Positions 1 to 8,933 of a DNA stretch of 64,000 nucleotides are shown one piece after another; the first letter of the stretch is position 1; the number at the start of each line of letters is the position of its first letter. The stretch covers positions 3,365,501 to 3,429,500 of the forward strand of contig NC_013222.1 of the NCBI RefSeq assembly GCF_000024125.1, read 5' to 3'. Origin of the DNA: Robiginitalea biformata HTCC2501. Its GTDB lineage: Bacteria > Bacteroidota > Bacteroidia > Flavobacteriales > Flavobacteriaceae. A program made the position numbers and the translations under genes. The notes under the pieces are model-generated. The model made no database searches. It was not told where the DNA came from and saw only the letters and a list, made by a program, of their open reading frames with translations.

Positions 1-2
1 CT

Positions 3-2774
3 ATCGGGGCCAATAACGTACAGATTGCCATTCAACAATTAAAAGATGAATTGGATGCCGGGGGCGGCGGAACCCAAAATCTCACCAGCGTCCTGACGTT
101 TGGGAATGATGCCGGAGGTACCGGGATCATAAACCTCCCGGACCCGACCCTGGCACAGGATGCCGCAACGAAGGCCTATGTGGATGCCGTTGCGGGCGGC
201 GGTGCCGTAGAGGTAGCCGACCAGGTAACCATCACCGGCGTGGGAACTGTAGGCGATCCCTTCAAGGTAGCCGACGGAGGGGTGGGCACAACCCAACTGG
301 CCGATGCTGGGGTTACGGGCGCCAAAATCGCACCCGGGGTGGACGGCGAAGTATTGACTACGGTTGGAGGGATTGCGGTCTGGTCCGCTCCTTCTGCAGG
401 TGGTGTTACCACTGACGGAACCACGATTGAAGGTGATGGGGACGTGACCCCGCTTTCCGTTGTTGCCGGCGGCATAAGCGCCAATGAACTGGCAGATGAC
501 GCAGTGACTACCGCCAAAATCCTAGACGGCCAGGTCCAGACCCCAGATCTGGCCGATGCCGCCGTTACCGCAATAAAAATCAACCCGGGGGCCGACGGAC
601 AGGTTCTTACCACTGTTGGAACTACTACAGTTTGGGCGGACCCGGCGGCAACCGGCGGGGCTGTCACCGCAGATGAAACAACTATCACCGGTGATGGGGA
701 TGCCACCCCACTCTCCGTACTGCCCGCGGGAATAACTTCGAACGAATTGGCAGATGACGCCGTGACCCCGGCAAAATTGCTAGCGGGAAATGATGACGAA
801 GTCCTGTTAAGCAGCGGAGGCGCCGTTGCCTGGACGCCCCTGGCCGGCCTGTCGCACAGCGATGAGCCCACCGGAATCTTTTTTGGGGACGGTTCCGGGG
901 CGCCCGTCACGAATGCCCCGAACTTCTTCTGGGATCCGGCCCTGCGAGTTGGTTTTGGAGGATTGGGTATCGGATTGGAGGCTACTTCCCACGCAGATAT
1001 TGCGAAGGTGCAAATTTCCGAGCGCCTGCCCCCAAGTGCTATGACCTATCCGCTGCACATCAACAATACATTCGGCAATGATGGCTCTAATGTGGGCATC
1101 CTTTTTGGGACTAGCACAAATACCGCCGTAGCCAAAGGCGCCATTGTATACGAGCGCGACCAGAGCCTTTTTAACGGTCGCGGGGACTTCCACATCTTGC
1201 AAAATCAAACCAATACCATTGGCGCGCTGCCCACAATCGCAGATGCTGTTTTTACGGTGACTTCTATTGGAAATGTAGGTGTCGGGACACCAGCACCACA
1301 GTCTAAATTAGATGTCGCCGGCGCTACACGAACTCAAAGCCTGGAGCTTCTTGGTGGTATCGTTGATAATGCATTAAGCAATGGAACTCCTGGCGACGTA
1401 TTAAGCATTGACGGGGGCGGCCAGGTGGTTTGGGCTACAGCTTCAGCAGGAGCTGTTCAATCCGATGCTACGCTTTCTGGGGATGGAACGGGAGGGAGCC
1501 TCCTGAGTGTTGCCGACAATGGTATAAATACCAGCAAAATCCTGAATGGGACCATCCTTGAAGAAGACTTTGCAGACAATGCAGTAGCAACCGCAAAAAT
1601 CCAGAATGCTGCCGTCACCGAAGTCAAAATTGCCCCTGGAGTTGATGGTGAAGTACTCACAACTGTGGGCGGCATTACTGCGTGGGCTGCACCAGCGGCA
1701 GGGAATGACGATCAGGAAGCATTCGAAGTTCCTTGGGATAATACAAATGTCACCGGTTTTGTGGCCACAAATGTGCAAGCTGCCTTAGATGAAATCATCA
1801 ATAATGTTCCTCCGCTACAAGATGCAGTGGATGTCCCATATGATAATGTTTCCTCCGGATTGACAGGGGATAATGTGCAAGCGGCATTGGACGAAATTGT
1901 CGCGAATATCCCCAGCGACAATCAAATGGCGGATGAGGTGAATTTAAATCCAGGGATAGATGTAGACGGTGACCTCGTTAATGAAACAACCGTTCAGGAA
2001 GCATTCGAGGACCTGGTGGCCTCCGGAATTGGTGCAAATTTGGCCAATATTGACCTTGTACAAGAACCTGAGGATCGTAACTATGACCTGAACGGTCAGA
2101 ACTTAATCTTTGGCGGGGTTGGTGGTTCAGTTGGAATAGGGGATTTTGGTGGCGGTGGCCCTGCGAGTCCGGCAAGTAAATTGGACGTGGATGGTCAAAT
2201 TCAAGCAAGATTTGGGTTTGCTTCAACAGAGGGATCCGCAGGTCAACCGGCCTATGGATTTTACACCAATGGTGATACAAATACTGGGATGTTTCGGATA
2301 GCTGATGATCACCTTGGATTTTCCACCGCGGGAACACTTGCGATGGAAATTGAGGATATTGATGGAACGAATAGTAATGTGAGAATTGTAGGTAACCTCA
2401 CAGTAACTGGAACATCTACTTCTACAAATTACCCCGACTACGTCTTCCAATCCTATTTCACCGGGGCTTCAGAAATCAAACCGGATTACGAAATGCCCAG
2501 CCTGGATGCTGTTCGGGAATTTGTGGAGAAACATCACCACCTGCCAGGCGTAACTTCAATTGCAGATGTAAAGGAACAAGGCGGCATCATCCTCAATGAG
2601 GCCACTACACAAAACCTCGAAAAAATCGAAGAGCTCTTTTTGCACACCATCGAGCAGGAGGCCAAAATACGGTCCCTGAAAGAGGAGAATGCGTCCCTTG
2701 CCACGGAATTGGAGGACCTCAAGGCGCGCATGGCACGCATCGAGAGCCTGCTGTCTAACCAAATCGAGGAATAG
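3..2774 (+). CDS. Repetitive fibre-like surface protein, 5' end cut by window
   Basis: The frame is open from the window edge, so the true start lies upstream; 923 residues are visible. The protein is rich in Gly, Ala, Asp, Thr and Val and holds degenerate modules: LADDAVT/AKI, a DGEVLTTVGG/W module, and NVQAALDEI (near 1780 and 1875). Around residues 300-450 it changes to a head-like segment with VGVGTPAPQSKLDVAG. The C-terminus has DYVFQSYF, then HHHLPGVTSIADV, then a heptad-like coiled coil of about 60 residues. In Bacteroidetes this ending is typical of tail-fibre-like or adhesin-like proteins. Its stop is 1 nt before the next gene, a CHU_C protein, so the two are probably co-translated. 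Base composition turns AT-richer from about 1050 to 2450. The exact function is unknown; surface exposure is inferred. Confidence 0.8.
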   Translation: MGANNVQIAIQQLKDELDAGGGGTQNLTSVLTFGNDAGGTGIINLPDPTLAQDAATKAYVDAVAGGGAVEVADQVTITGVGTVGDPFKVADGGVGTTQLADAGVTGAKIAPGVDGEVLTTVGGIAVWSAPSAGGVTTDGTTIEGDGDVTPLSVVAGGISANELADDAVTTAKILDGQVQTPDLADAAVTAIKINPGADGQVLTTVGTTTVWADPAATGGAVTADETTITGDGDATPLSVLPAGITSNELADDAVTPAKLLAGNDDEVLLSSGGAVAWTPLAGLSHSDEPTGIFFGDGSGAPVTNAPNFFWDPALRVGFGGLGIGLEATSHADIAKVQISERLPPSAMTYPLHINNTFGNDGSNVGILFGTSTNTAVAKGAIVYERDQSLFNGRGDFHILQNQTNTIGALPTIADAVFTVTSIGNVGVGTPAPQSKLDVAGATRTQSLELLGGIVDNALSNGTPGDVLSIDGGGQVVWATASAGAVQSDATLSGDGTGGSLLSVADNGINTSKILNGTILEEDFADNAVATAKIQNAAVTEVKIAPGVDGEVLTTVGGITAWAAPAAGNDDQEAFEVPWDNTNVTGFVATNVQAALDEIINNVPPLQDAVDVPYDNVSSGLTGDNVQAALDEIVANIPSDNQMADEVNLNPGIDVDGDLVNETTVQEAFEDLVASGIGANLANIDLVQEPEDRNYDLNGQNLIFGGVGGSVGIGDFGGGGPASPASKLDVDGQIQARFGFASTEGSAGQPAYGFYTNGDTNTGMFRIADDHLGFSTAGTLAMEIEDIDGTNSNVRIVGNLTVTGTSTSTNYPDYVFQSYFTGASEIKPDYEMPSLDAVREFVEKHHHLPGVTSIADVKEQGGIILNEATTQNLEKIEELFLHTIEQEAKIRSLKEENASLATELEDLKARMARIESLLSNQIEE

Positions 2775-2775
2775 G

Positions 2776-3921
2776 ATGCGCCTGATCTGCACATATTGTC
2801 TCCTGTTAATGGGCAGCGGCCTCTTGGCCCAGCCCGCCCTGCAGCACTATGGGAACATGCAGCTGCACGGCGGGGCCCAACTGGGGCTGCACACCAACCT
2901 GGTGAACCAGGCGCCTTTTGACCAGAACCTGGGGCTGCTCGGCTTTTACGGGTCCACCCCCCTGCGGGTCAGCGGGGGGTTCGCGCCGGGGGCTTTTGAC
3001 GTGGAGATTGCCAATGATGCCGGCGTGGACCTGGACTTGCCGATTTTTATAGCCAATAACCTGAACTTTATCTCGGGGGATTTCCGGACAGACCGGACGC
3101 TGGCAGACCAGTATATCGGGCTCCTGCAGGATGGCTTTACCGTAGGGGAATCCGATGCCTCCAAGGTGGACGGCTTTGTGCAGGGGGTCCAGCAACCCGC
3201 CTTTGTATTCCCCGTGGGCGATGCCTCCCAATTGCGGGCCCTCACCTACCAGGCATCCGGCACGGTACCTGTGGCCCGATGCGCCTATTTCCGGGAGGAC
3301 CCTACCGTCACCACCCCTTACGGATTTTTTAACCCGGACCTCCGGCCGCGGACCATCGAGGCCGTTGGCCAGAATGAATACTGGCGTTTGGAGGGTGCGG
3401 TTTCCGGGACGGTTACCATCAGCTGGAATCCGCAAAGCAATATGGCCGGAATTGCCACAGACATTAGCCAGATTGTTATCCTGGGATGGAATAAATCCGG
3501 GGGTCGGTGGATTTCCCTCGGCACATCCAGTGTGGCGGGCGACCTGATGAACGGATTTGCGGTTTCCGAACCCTTTGTCCCGGATGATTTCCACGTGATT
3601 ACCTTTGGCAGCCTCTCTGAAATCGAAGAGGTGGCTTCCCTGCCCAACTACTACGTCAGCCCGAACGATGACGGCATCAACGATTTCTTGCAAATCGACG
3701 AGCTGGCCGACTCCCCCAACAACCAACTTCGAATCTACGACCGCCGGGGCCTGCTGGTTTTTACCCAGGACAATTACACGGACCAGTTCAACGGCATTTC
3801 CAATGTGGACGGTCTGGTTTTTGACCGGGATGCCGGCCTGCCGGAAGGCGTGTACTTCTACGTGGTCCGCCTTCTGGACCTGGGAACCGAATATCAGGGT
3901 TTTTTGTACTTACGCCGATAG
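2776..3921 (+). CDS. Exported protein with CHU_C type IX sorting domain (first copy)
   Basis: 381 residues starting at the ATG 1 nt after the preceding stop. Residues 1-19 are a signal peptide ending LLAQ. The middle is a beta-rich domain with no name I recognise, opening with a YGNMQLHGGAQ motif. Residues about 290-381 match the gliding-motility-associated C-terminal domain (CHU_C, TIGR04131 type): YYVSPNDDGIND, LRIYDRRG, GVYFYVV and a terminal YLRR. That domain directs export through the type IX system in Bacteroidetes. The protein is a clear paralogue of the one at 7641-8810 in signal peptide, opening motif and layout. It may anchor or cap the upstream fibre protein; this rests on adjacency only. 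Confidence 0.87.
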   Translation: MRLICTYCLLLMGSGLLAQPALQHYGNMQLHGGAQLGLHTNLVNQAPFDQNLGLLGFYGSTPLRVSGGFAPGAFDVEIANDAGVDLDLPIFIANNLNFISGDFRTDRTLADQYIGLLQDGFTVGESDASKVDGFVQGVQQPAFVFPVGDASQLRALTYQASGTVPVARCAYFREDPTVTTPYGFFNPDLRPRTIEAVGQNEYWRLEGAVSGTVTISWNPQSNMAGIATDISQIVILGWNKSGGRWISLGTSSVAGDLMNGFAVSEPFVPDDFHVITFGSLSEIEEVASLPNYYVSPNDDGINDFLQIDELADSPNNQLRIYDRRGLLVFTQDNYTDQFNGISNVDGLVFDRDAGLPEGVYFYVVRLLDLGTEYQGFLYLRR

Positions 3922-3947
3922 GTTTCGAATCAGCAGCATGTCGTTGT

Positions 3948-3969
3948 AACGCCTGATTTTTCAGGTGTT
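3948..3969 (+). terminator. Weak hairpin terminator after first fibre/CHU_C pair
   Basis: AACGCCTGA (3948-3956), a TTTT loop and TCAGGTGTT (3961-3969) form a 9-bp stem with one G-T pair. The following T tract is short (TTTG), so termination may be partial. Confidence 0.4.
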
Positions 3970-4045
3970 TGAAGCGATATGCCATCTTCACAACACTTAG
4001 CCGTTACTTCACAACAATTCTTTATGACCTGGGCCCGGTCGGATA

Positions 4046-4053
4046 TAACTTTA
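4046..4053 (+). promoter_or_regulatory. Possible -7 promoter element of second fibre gene
   Basis: TAACTTTA differs at the last base from the Bacteroidetes -7 consensus TAnnTTTG and lies about 29 nt before the ATG at 4082. With the hairpin at 3948-3969 it suggests that the second pair is its own transcription unit. Confidence 0.3.
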
Positions 4054-4081
4054 GTTCACAAAACCCGAATTGGACCTCGTC

Positions 4082-7000
4082 ATGAGCAAAAAATATCTAC
4101 TTATCCTATTCTTGTTTTCGGCATTTGTCGGTTCCTCTCAATTAAAAGTGGGGAATCGGCCGGAGCAAATCCACCCGAATTCCGTCCTGGAACTCGAGGG
4201 ATCGGATAAAGCACTTGTACTTACCAGGGTGACGGACCTGCAAATGCAATCGATGAAACCGCTGCACGGTGCAATTGTCTATAACACCGATCAGAAAGCG
4301 CTCTATTATTTTGATTCCACCAAATGGAAGCCTGCCGGATCCGGTGGGGACACTACTGATATCCGATTTGAAAATAATGACGACGGCACTTTCACAGTAT
4401 ACTTTGAGGACGGTCGTAGTTTTACCTCGAATGTTCAGGCCGGGCCCGTTGGACCACAGGGACCCCAGGGGCCTCAGGGCGACCAGGGAATCCCCGGTCC
4501 GAAAGGGGATCCCGGCGACCCGGCATCAGACGACCAGGCACTTAACCTCTCCGGCAACACACTAACCCTGGAGAACGGAGGCACCGTAGACCTTACTGCC
4601 TACCTCGATAACACGGACGATCAGCAAATCACCGATTTCAGCATTTCAGGCAACGTCCTGACCCTGACCCTGGAAGACGGCGGCAGCCAAACCGTGGACC
4701 TTTCCGCTTACCAGGACAATACCGACGACCAGGCCCTGAGCCTTTCCGGGAATACCCTGACTCTGGAGGACGGAGGTACCGTGGACCTTTCCACCTACCT
4801 CGATAACACGGACGATCAGCAAATCACCGATTTCAGCATTTCAGGCAACGTCCTGACTCTGACCCTGGAAGATGGCGGCACCCAGACCGTGGACCTTTCC
4901 GCTTATCAGGACAATACCGACGATCAGGCCCTTACCCTGTCCGGCAATACGCTGACTTTAGAGGACGGAGGCACCGTAGATCTTACGCCTTACCTTGACA
5001 ACACAGACAGTCAGAATATCTCGCTTTCAGGTAACACTTTGACGTTGGACAATGGAGGCACCGTTGATCTTACCGCCTACCTCGACAACACGGATGACCA
5101 GCAAATCACCGATTTCAGCATTTCAGGCAACGTCCTGACCCTGACCCTCGAAGATGGAGGCACCCAGACCGTAGACCTTTCGGCTTACCAGGACAACACC
5201 GATGACCAGGCGCTGAGCCTGTCTGGGAATACGTTAACCCTGGAGGACGGGGGCACTGTTGACCTTTCGACTTACTTGGATAACACCGACAGCCAGAACA
5301 TTTCGCTCTCGGGAAACACATTGACCCTTGACAACGGAGGGACTGTAGACCTTACCGCCTATCTTGACAACACGGATGACCAGCAAATCACCGATTTCAG
5401 CCTGGCTGGAGATATCCTGACCCTGACCCTGGAAGACGGGGGCACTCAGACCGTAGACCTATCCGCTTACCAGGACAACACCGATGACCAGGCGTTGAGC
5501 CTGTCCGGCAACACATTGACCCTGGAAGATGGCGGGACTGTGGACCTAACTGCCTACTTGGACAACACCGACGATCAACAAATCACAGACTTCAGCATTT
5601 CAGGCAACGTCCTGACCCTGACCCTCGAAGACGGGGGCACCCAGACTGTGGACCTTTCCGCTTACCAGGACAACACCGATGACCAGGCCCTGAGCCTGTC
5701 TGGGAATACGTTAACCCTGGAGGACGGGGGCACTGTTGACCTTTCGACTTACTTGGATAACACCGATAGCCAGAACATTTCGCTTTCGGGCAACACATTG
5801 ACCCTCGATAACGGAGGGACTGTAGACCTAACTGCCTACCTCGATAACACCGACGACCAGCAAATCATCGATTTCAGCCTGGCTGGAGATATCCTGACCC
5901 TGACCCTGGAAGACGGGGGCACTCAGACCGTAGACCTTTCCGCTTACCAGGACAACACGGATGACCAGGCGCTTAGCCTTTCCGGCAACACATTGACCCT
6001 GGAAGATGGCGGGACCGTGGACCTTTCGACTTACTTGGATAACACCGATAGCCAGAACATTTCGCTTTCCGGCAACACATTGACCCTCGATAACGGAGGC
6101 ACCGTAGACCTAACTGCCTACCTCGATAACACGGACGATCAGCAAATCACCGATTTCAGCATTTCAGGCAACGTCCTGACCCTGACCCTCGAAGATGGAG
6201 GCACCCAGACCGTAGACCTTTCGGCTTACCAGGACAACACCGATGACCAGGCGCTCAGCCTTTCCGGGAATACGCTGACTCTGGAAGATGGGGGCACTGT
6301 TGACCTTTCCACCTACCTCGATAACACGGACGATCAGCAAATCACCGATTTCAGCATTTCAGGCAACGTCCTGACCCTGACCCTCGAAGATGGAGGCACC
6401 CAGACCGTAGACCTTTCGGCTTACCAGGACAACACCGATGACCAGGCGCTCAGCCTTTCCGGGAATACACTGACCCTGGAGGACGGAGGCACCGTTGATC
6501 TTGCGCCTTACCTTGACAACACAGACAGTCAGAATATCTCGCTTTCAGGTAACACTTTGACGTTGGACAATGGAGGCACCGTTGATCTTACCGCCTACCT
6601 CGACAACACGGATGACCAGCAAATCACCGACTTCAGTATTTCAGGTAATGATCTGACAATAACCCTCGAAGATGGCGGAACCCAGACTGTAGACCTTTCC
6701 GCTTACCAGGACAACACCGATGATCAGGCCCTGAGCCTTTCCGGGAATACGTTAACCCTGGAGGACGGGGGCACTGTTGACCTTTCGACTTACTTGGACA
6801 ATACCGATGACCAGGTCTTGAGCCTTTCCGGGAATACCCTGACTCTGGAGGACGGAGGCACTGTTGACCTAACTGCCTACCTGGACAATACGGATGACCA
6901 GCAAATCACCGATTTCAGCCTGGCTGGAGATATCCTGACCCTGACCCTGGAAGACGGGGGCACTCAGACCGTGGACCTATCCGCTTACCAGGACAACACC

Positions 7001-7636
7001 GATGACCAGGCGCTCAGCCTGTCCGGGAATACCCTGACTTTAGAGGACGGAGGCACCGTGGACCTTTCCACCTACCTGGACAATACCGATGATCAGGACG
7101 CCACAGAAGTATCCTACGACAATACGACGTCAGGACTGGGGTCTTCCAATGTTCAGGAGGCGCTGGATGAAATTGCAACAAACCTTCCCAGTATGCAGCC
7201 ACGTGTCTGGATGGGGGCCATTCGCATTACTTCGAGCGGCACGATGGATGTAACGGGCATCCCTTTCCAACCCACAAGCATCAGCTTTTCGGCTCATGCC
7301 AATGTGGAGAACTTTAATCTGGATTCTGACAATGGTACGCGCAACAACGACTCGGGCATCAGTAACGCATTCGGAACCATGAACGGTTTTGTTCAGGATA
7401 CCGGCAGTGGTTTGAACCAGCAGGTGATCTACGTTGGGGGAAGTGGTAACTCAATCAACGATATTTCCCGATTCGCCTCCAACTCGCACTGTATTGGCCT
7501 GCGTTACAGCAACCAGAATGGTGACAAGCTGGGGCTTACCAGGGCTCGTGTTACCCAAATGAATTCCGACGGCTTCCGTTTGATTACGGACAATTATGCA
7601 GAAGACGTTGTCATCCTTTATCAGGCATATCGTTAA
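4082..7636 (+). CDS. Giant repeat fibre protein with collagen-like segment and 27 tandem units
   Basis: 1184 residues. I chose the ATG at 4082 rather than an in-frame TTG 12 nt upstream because it gives a clean signal peptide (MSKKYLLILFLFSAFVGSSQ). Residues about 20-85 form an N-terminal domain (VLELEG, GAIVYNTDQKALYYFDS) typical of Bacteroidetes fibre proteins. Residues about 120-148 are collagen-like Gly-X-Y (GPQGPQGPQGDQG, GPKGDPGDP). Residues 150-1002 hold 27 units of 29 or 36 residues, each built on SGN-LTL-EDGGT-VDL-YLDNT. Residues 1003-1184 are a non-repetitive end containing NVQEALDEIATNLP, a module shared with the fibre gene at 3-2774. The stop lies 4 nt before the next ATG. Asp/Thr-rich repeats ending DNTDDQ suggest calcium binding, which is inferred. 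Likely an exported adhesin or fibre. Confidence 0.82.
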   Translation: MSKKYLLILFLFSAFVGSSQLKVGNRPEQIHPNSVLELEGSDKALVLTRVTDLQMQSMKPLHGAIVYNTDQKALYYFDSTKWKPAGSGGDTTDIRFENNDDGTFTVYFEDGRSFTSNVQAGPVGPQGPQGPQGDQGIPGPKGDPGDPASDDQALNLSGNTLTLENGGTVDLTAYLDNTDDQQITDFSISGNVLTLTLEDGGSQTVDLSAYQDNTDDQALSLSGNTLTLEDGGTVDLSTYLDNTDDQQITDFSISGNVLTLTLEDGGTQTVDLSAYQDNTDDQALTLSGNTLTLEDGGTVDLTPYLDNTDSQNISLSGNTLTLDNGGTVDLTAYLDNTDDQQITDFSISGNVLTLTLEDGGTQTVDLSAYQDNTDDQALSLSGNTLTLEDGGTVDLSTYLDNTDSQNISLSGNTLTLDNGGTVDLTAYLDNTDDQQITDFSLAGDILTLTLEDGGTQTVDLSAYQDNTDDQALSLSGNTLTLEDGGTVDLTAYLDNTDDQQITDFSISGNVLTLTLEDGGTQTVDLSAYQDNTDDQALSLSGNTLTLEDGGTVDLSTYLDNTDSQNISLSGNTLTLDNGGTVDLTAYLDNTDDQQIIDFSLAGDILTLTLEDGGTQTVDLSAYQDNTDDQALSLSGNTLTLEDGGTVDLSTYLDNTDSQNISLSGNTLTLDNGGTVDLTAYLDNTDDQQITDFSISGNVLTLTLEDGGTQTVDLSAYQDNTDDQALSLSGNTLTLEDGGTVDLSTYLDNTDDQQITDFSISGNVLTLTLEDGGTQTVDLSAYQDNTDDQALSLSGNTLTLEDGGTVDLAPYLDNTDSQNISLSGNTLTLDNGGTVDLTAYLDNTDDQQITDFSISGNDLTITLEDGGTQTVDLSAYQDNTDDQALSLSGNTLTLEDGGTVDLSTYLDNTDDQVLSLSGNTLTLEDGGTVDLTAYLDNTDDQQITDFSLAGDILTLTLEDGGTQTVDLSAYQDNTDDQALSLSGNTLTLEDGGTVDLSTYLDNTDDQDATEVSYDNTTSGLGSSNVQEALDEIATNLPSMQPRVWMGAIRITSSGTMDVTGIPFQPTSISFSAHANVENFNLDSDNGTRNNDSGISNAFGTMNGFVQDTGSGLNQQVIYVGGSGNSINDISRFASNSHCIGLRYSNQNGDKLGLTRARVTQMNSDGFRLITDNYAEDVVILYQAYR
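4529..7087 (+). repeat. 27-unit coding tandem repeat with 759-bp super-period
   Basis: Two unit lengths alternate: A (29 residues, 87 bp; opens DDQ or, as A', DSQN) and B (36 residues, 108 bp; opens DDQQITDFS). There are 12 A, 5 A' and 10 B, which exactly fill 2559 bp. After a first A-B, the order is three times AB + AA'B + AA'B (A replaces A' in the last), then a final A. Super-units are 4724-5482, 5483-6241 and 6242-7000. A 127-nt block at 4986-5112 recurs unchanged at 6504-6630, exactly 1518 bp (2 x 759) away. Confidence 0.95.
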
Positions 7637-7640
7637 TTCC

Positions 7641-8810
7641 ATGAAGGTTTTGCCGACATATTTTATTCTCCTGCTCGGGGCCTTCCTCATGCCATTGGCC
7701 GGGATAGCCCAATCGGGTATTGCCAATCACGGAGCCATGCAACTCCACGGGGATGGATCCGCGGGTTTCCATGCCGATTTCCAAAATGACGGGCCCTTTG
7801 AAAACCTGGAGGGGCTGGTGGGTTTCTACAATGAAACCGGCTCCCTGAAGGTGTCTGGCGGCCATACCCCGGTATTGTTCGATGTTGAGTTTTCCGCTGT
7901 TAAGGGGGTTTACCTGGAAACGCCCGTAGAAGTAGGCAACAATGCCAACCTGGTGCACGGGAACCTGAAAACTTCCCGCAGCACCCCGGAAAACTATCCC
8001 GTATTCGATTTTGATTCCTTCTACACGGGCGAAAGCAGCGTGTCCAAAGTGGACGGATATGCCGCCCTGCAGAACAAACAGGACTTCGTTTTCCCGATTG
8101 GCGACATAGACCGGTTGCGACCCCTGAAAATTCAATCCCAGGCTATTAACGCCCGTGCCACAAGCGCGTATTTTGCCGAGGACCCACAGGCCCCCGTTAG
8201 CCTGAATGGCCGTTTTGACGTGGGGTCTACCGTTGATCCCGGCCTGCGGGTGGGTCGCAGCGAGTTCTGGACGCTGGACGCCGATATCCCCTCCCGGGTA
8301 ACCCTGACCTGGGACGTATACAGCAATGTGGCCGGGGTGGTAAAGTTTTTCGGGGACTTACGCGTGGTGGGTTGGAGCCGGGAAAAACAAGCCTGGGTAA
8401 ACCTGGGCAATACCGCCGTGGAAGGCGGCCGCGACTACGGTTCGCTCACCTCCGATTATTTTGTGCCCAGTGAATACGAAATAATTACCATTGGCGGGAC
8501 GGGCGAATCCGAAAACTACCGGACCGTGGAATTGGACAATTACTACCTCTCCCCCAACGGCGACGGGGTCAATGAAACCCTGGAAATCGAGGCCGCCCGG
8601 GAAATGCCCGGGAACAATTTGCAGATTTACAATCGCTACGGTCAGCTGGTTTACCAAAAGGATAATTACACAGGTGGTTTTGACGGGCAGTCGAATACCG
8701 ATCTGGTCGTTCAACGCCAATCCGGGCTGGAACCGGGTATCTACTTCTATATCATTACGTTTCCCGAACTCCGGGAGCGGCACCAGGGGTATTTCTACCT
8801 CAACGATTGA
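7641..8810 (+). CDS. Exported protein with CHU_C type IX sorting domain (second copy)
   Basis: 389 residues; the ATG 4 nt after the preceding stop gives a signal peptide (ILLLGAFLMPLAGIAQ). The start of the mature protein (NHGAMQLHGDGSAGFHADF) parallels the first copy's YGNMQLHGG segment. Residues about 300-389 are a CHU_C domain: NYYLSPNGDGVNE, LQIYNRYGQLVYQK, PGIYFYIIT and terminal YFYLND. Such domains are recognised by the type IX translocon, and porT occurs at 35179. Being paired twice with a fibre-like gene suggests an obligate partner or anchor, but no partner-binding motif is visible. Confidence 0.87.
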   Translation: MKVLPTYFILLLGAFLMPLAGIAQSGIANHGAMQLHGDGSAGFHADFQNDGPFENLEGLVGFYNETGSLKVSGGHTPVLFDVEFSAVKGVYLETPVEVGNNANLVHGNLKTSRSTPENYPVFDFDSFYTGESSVSKVDGYAALQNKQDFVFPIGDIDRLRPLKIQSQAINARATSAYFAEDPQAPVSLNGRFDVGSTVDPGLRVGRSEFWTLDADIPSRVTLTWDVYSNVAGVVKFFGDLRVVGWSREKQAWVNLGNTAVEGGRDYGSLTSDYFVPSEYEIITIGGTGESENYRTVELDNYYLSPNGDGVNETLEIEAAREMPGNNLQIYNRYGQLVYQKDNYTGGFDGQSNTDLVVQRQSGLEPGIYFYIITFPELRERHQGYFYLND

Positions 8811-8901
8811 TGGGGCTTGGGACCTGCTGGTGAATTGCAGGAGTACGGTGTATCTTGAAACCGGGCGGGCGGGGCCACCCCCGGAAAATCCCAAAATTAA
8901 G

Positions 8902-8909
8902 TACCTTAG
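8902..8909 (+). promoter_or_regulatory. Possible -7 element TACCTTAG before M15 peptidase
   Basis: TACCTTAG is a one-base variant of TAnnTTTG, 24 nt before the ATG at 8934. The same TTAG variant stands before the genes at 48278 and 54215. Confidence 0.4.
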
Positions 8910-8933
8910 TACCCGGGCTTAATCCCCCACAAT

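Noticed and set aside
4529..7087. Repeat block as a CRISPR array
   Set aside because: Units are in frame, translate into one repeated protein motif and lack unique spacers.
3..8810. Prophage tail region
   Set aside because: The fibre-like proteins resemble tail fibres but there are no capsid, terminase, baseplate, lysis or integrase genes, and the partners carry signal peptides and CHU_C domains.
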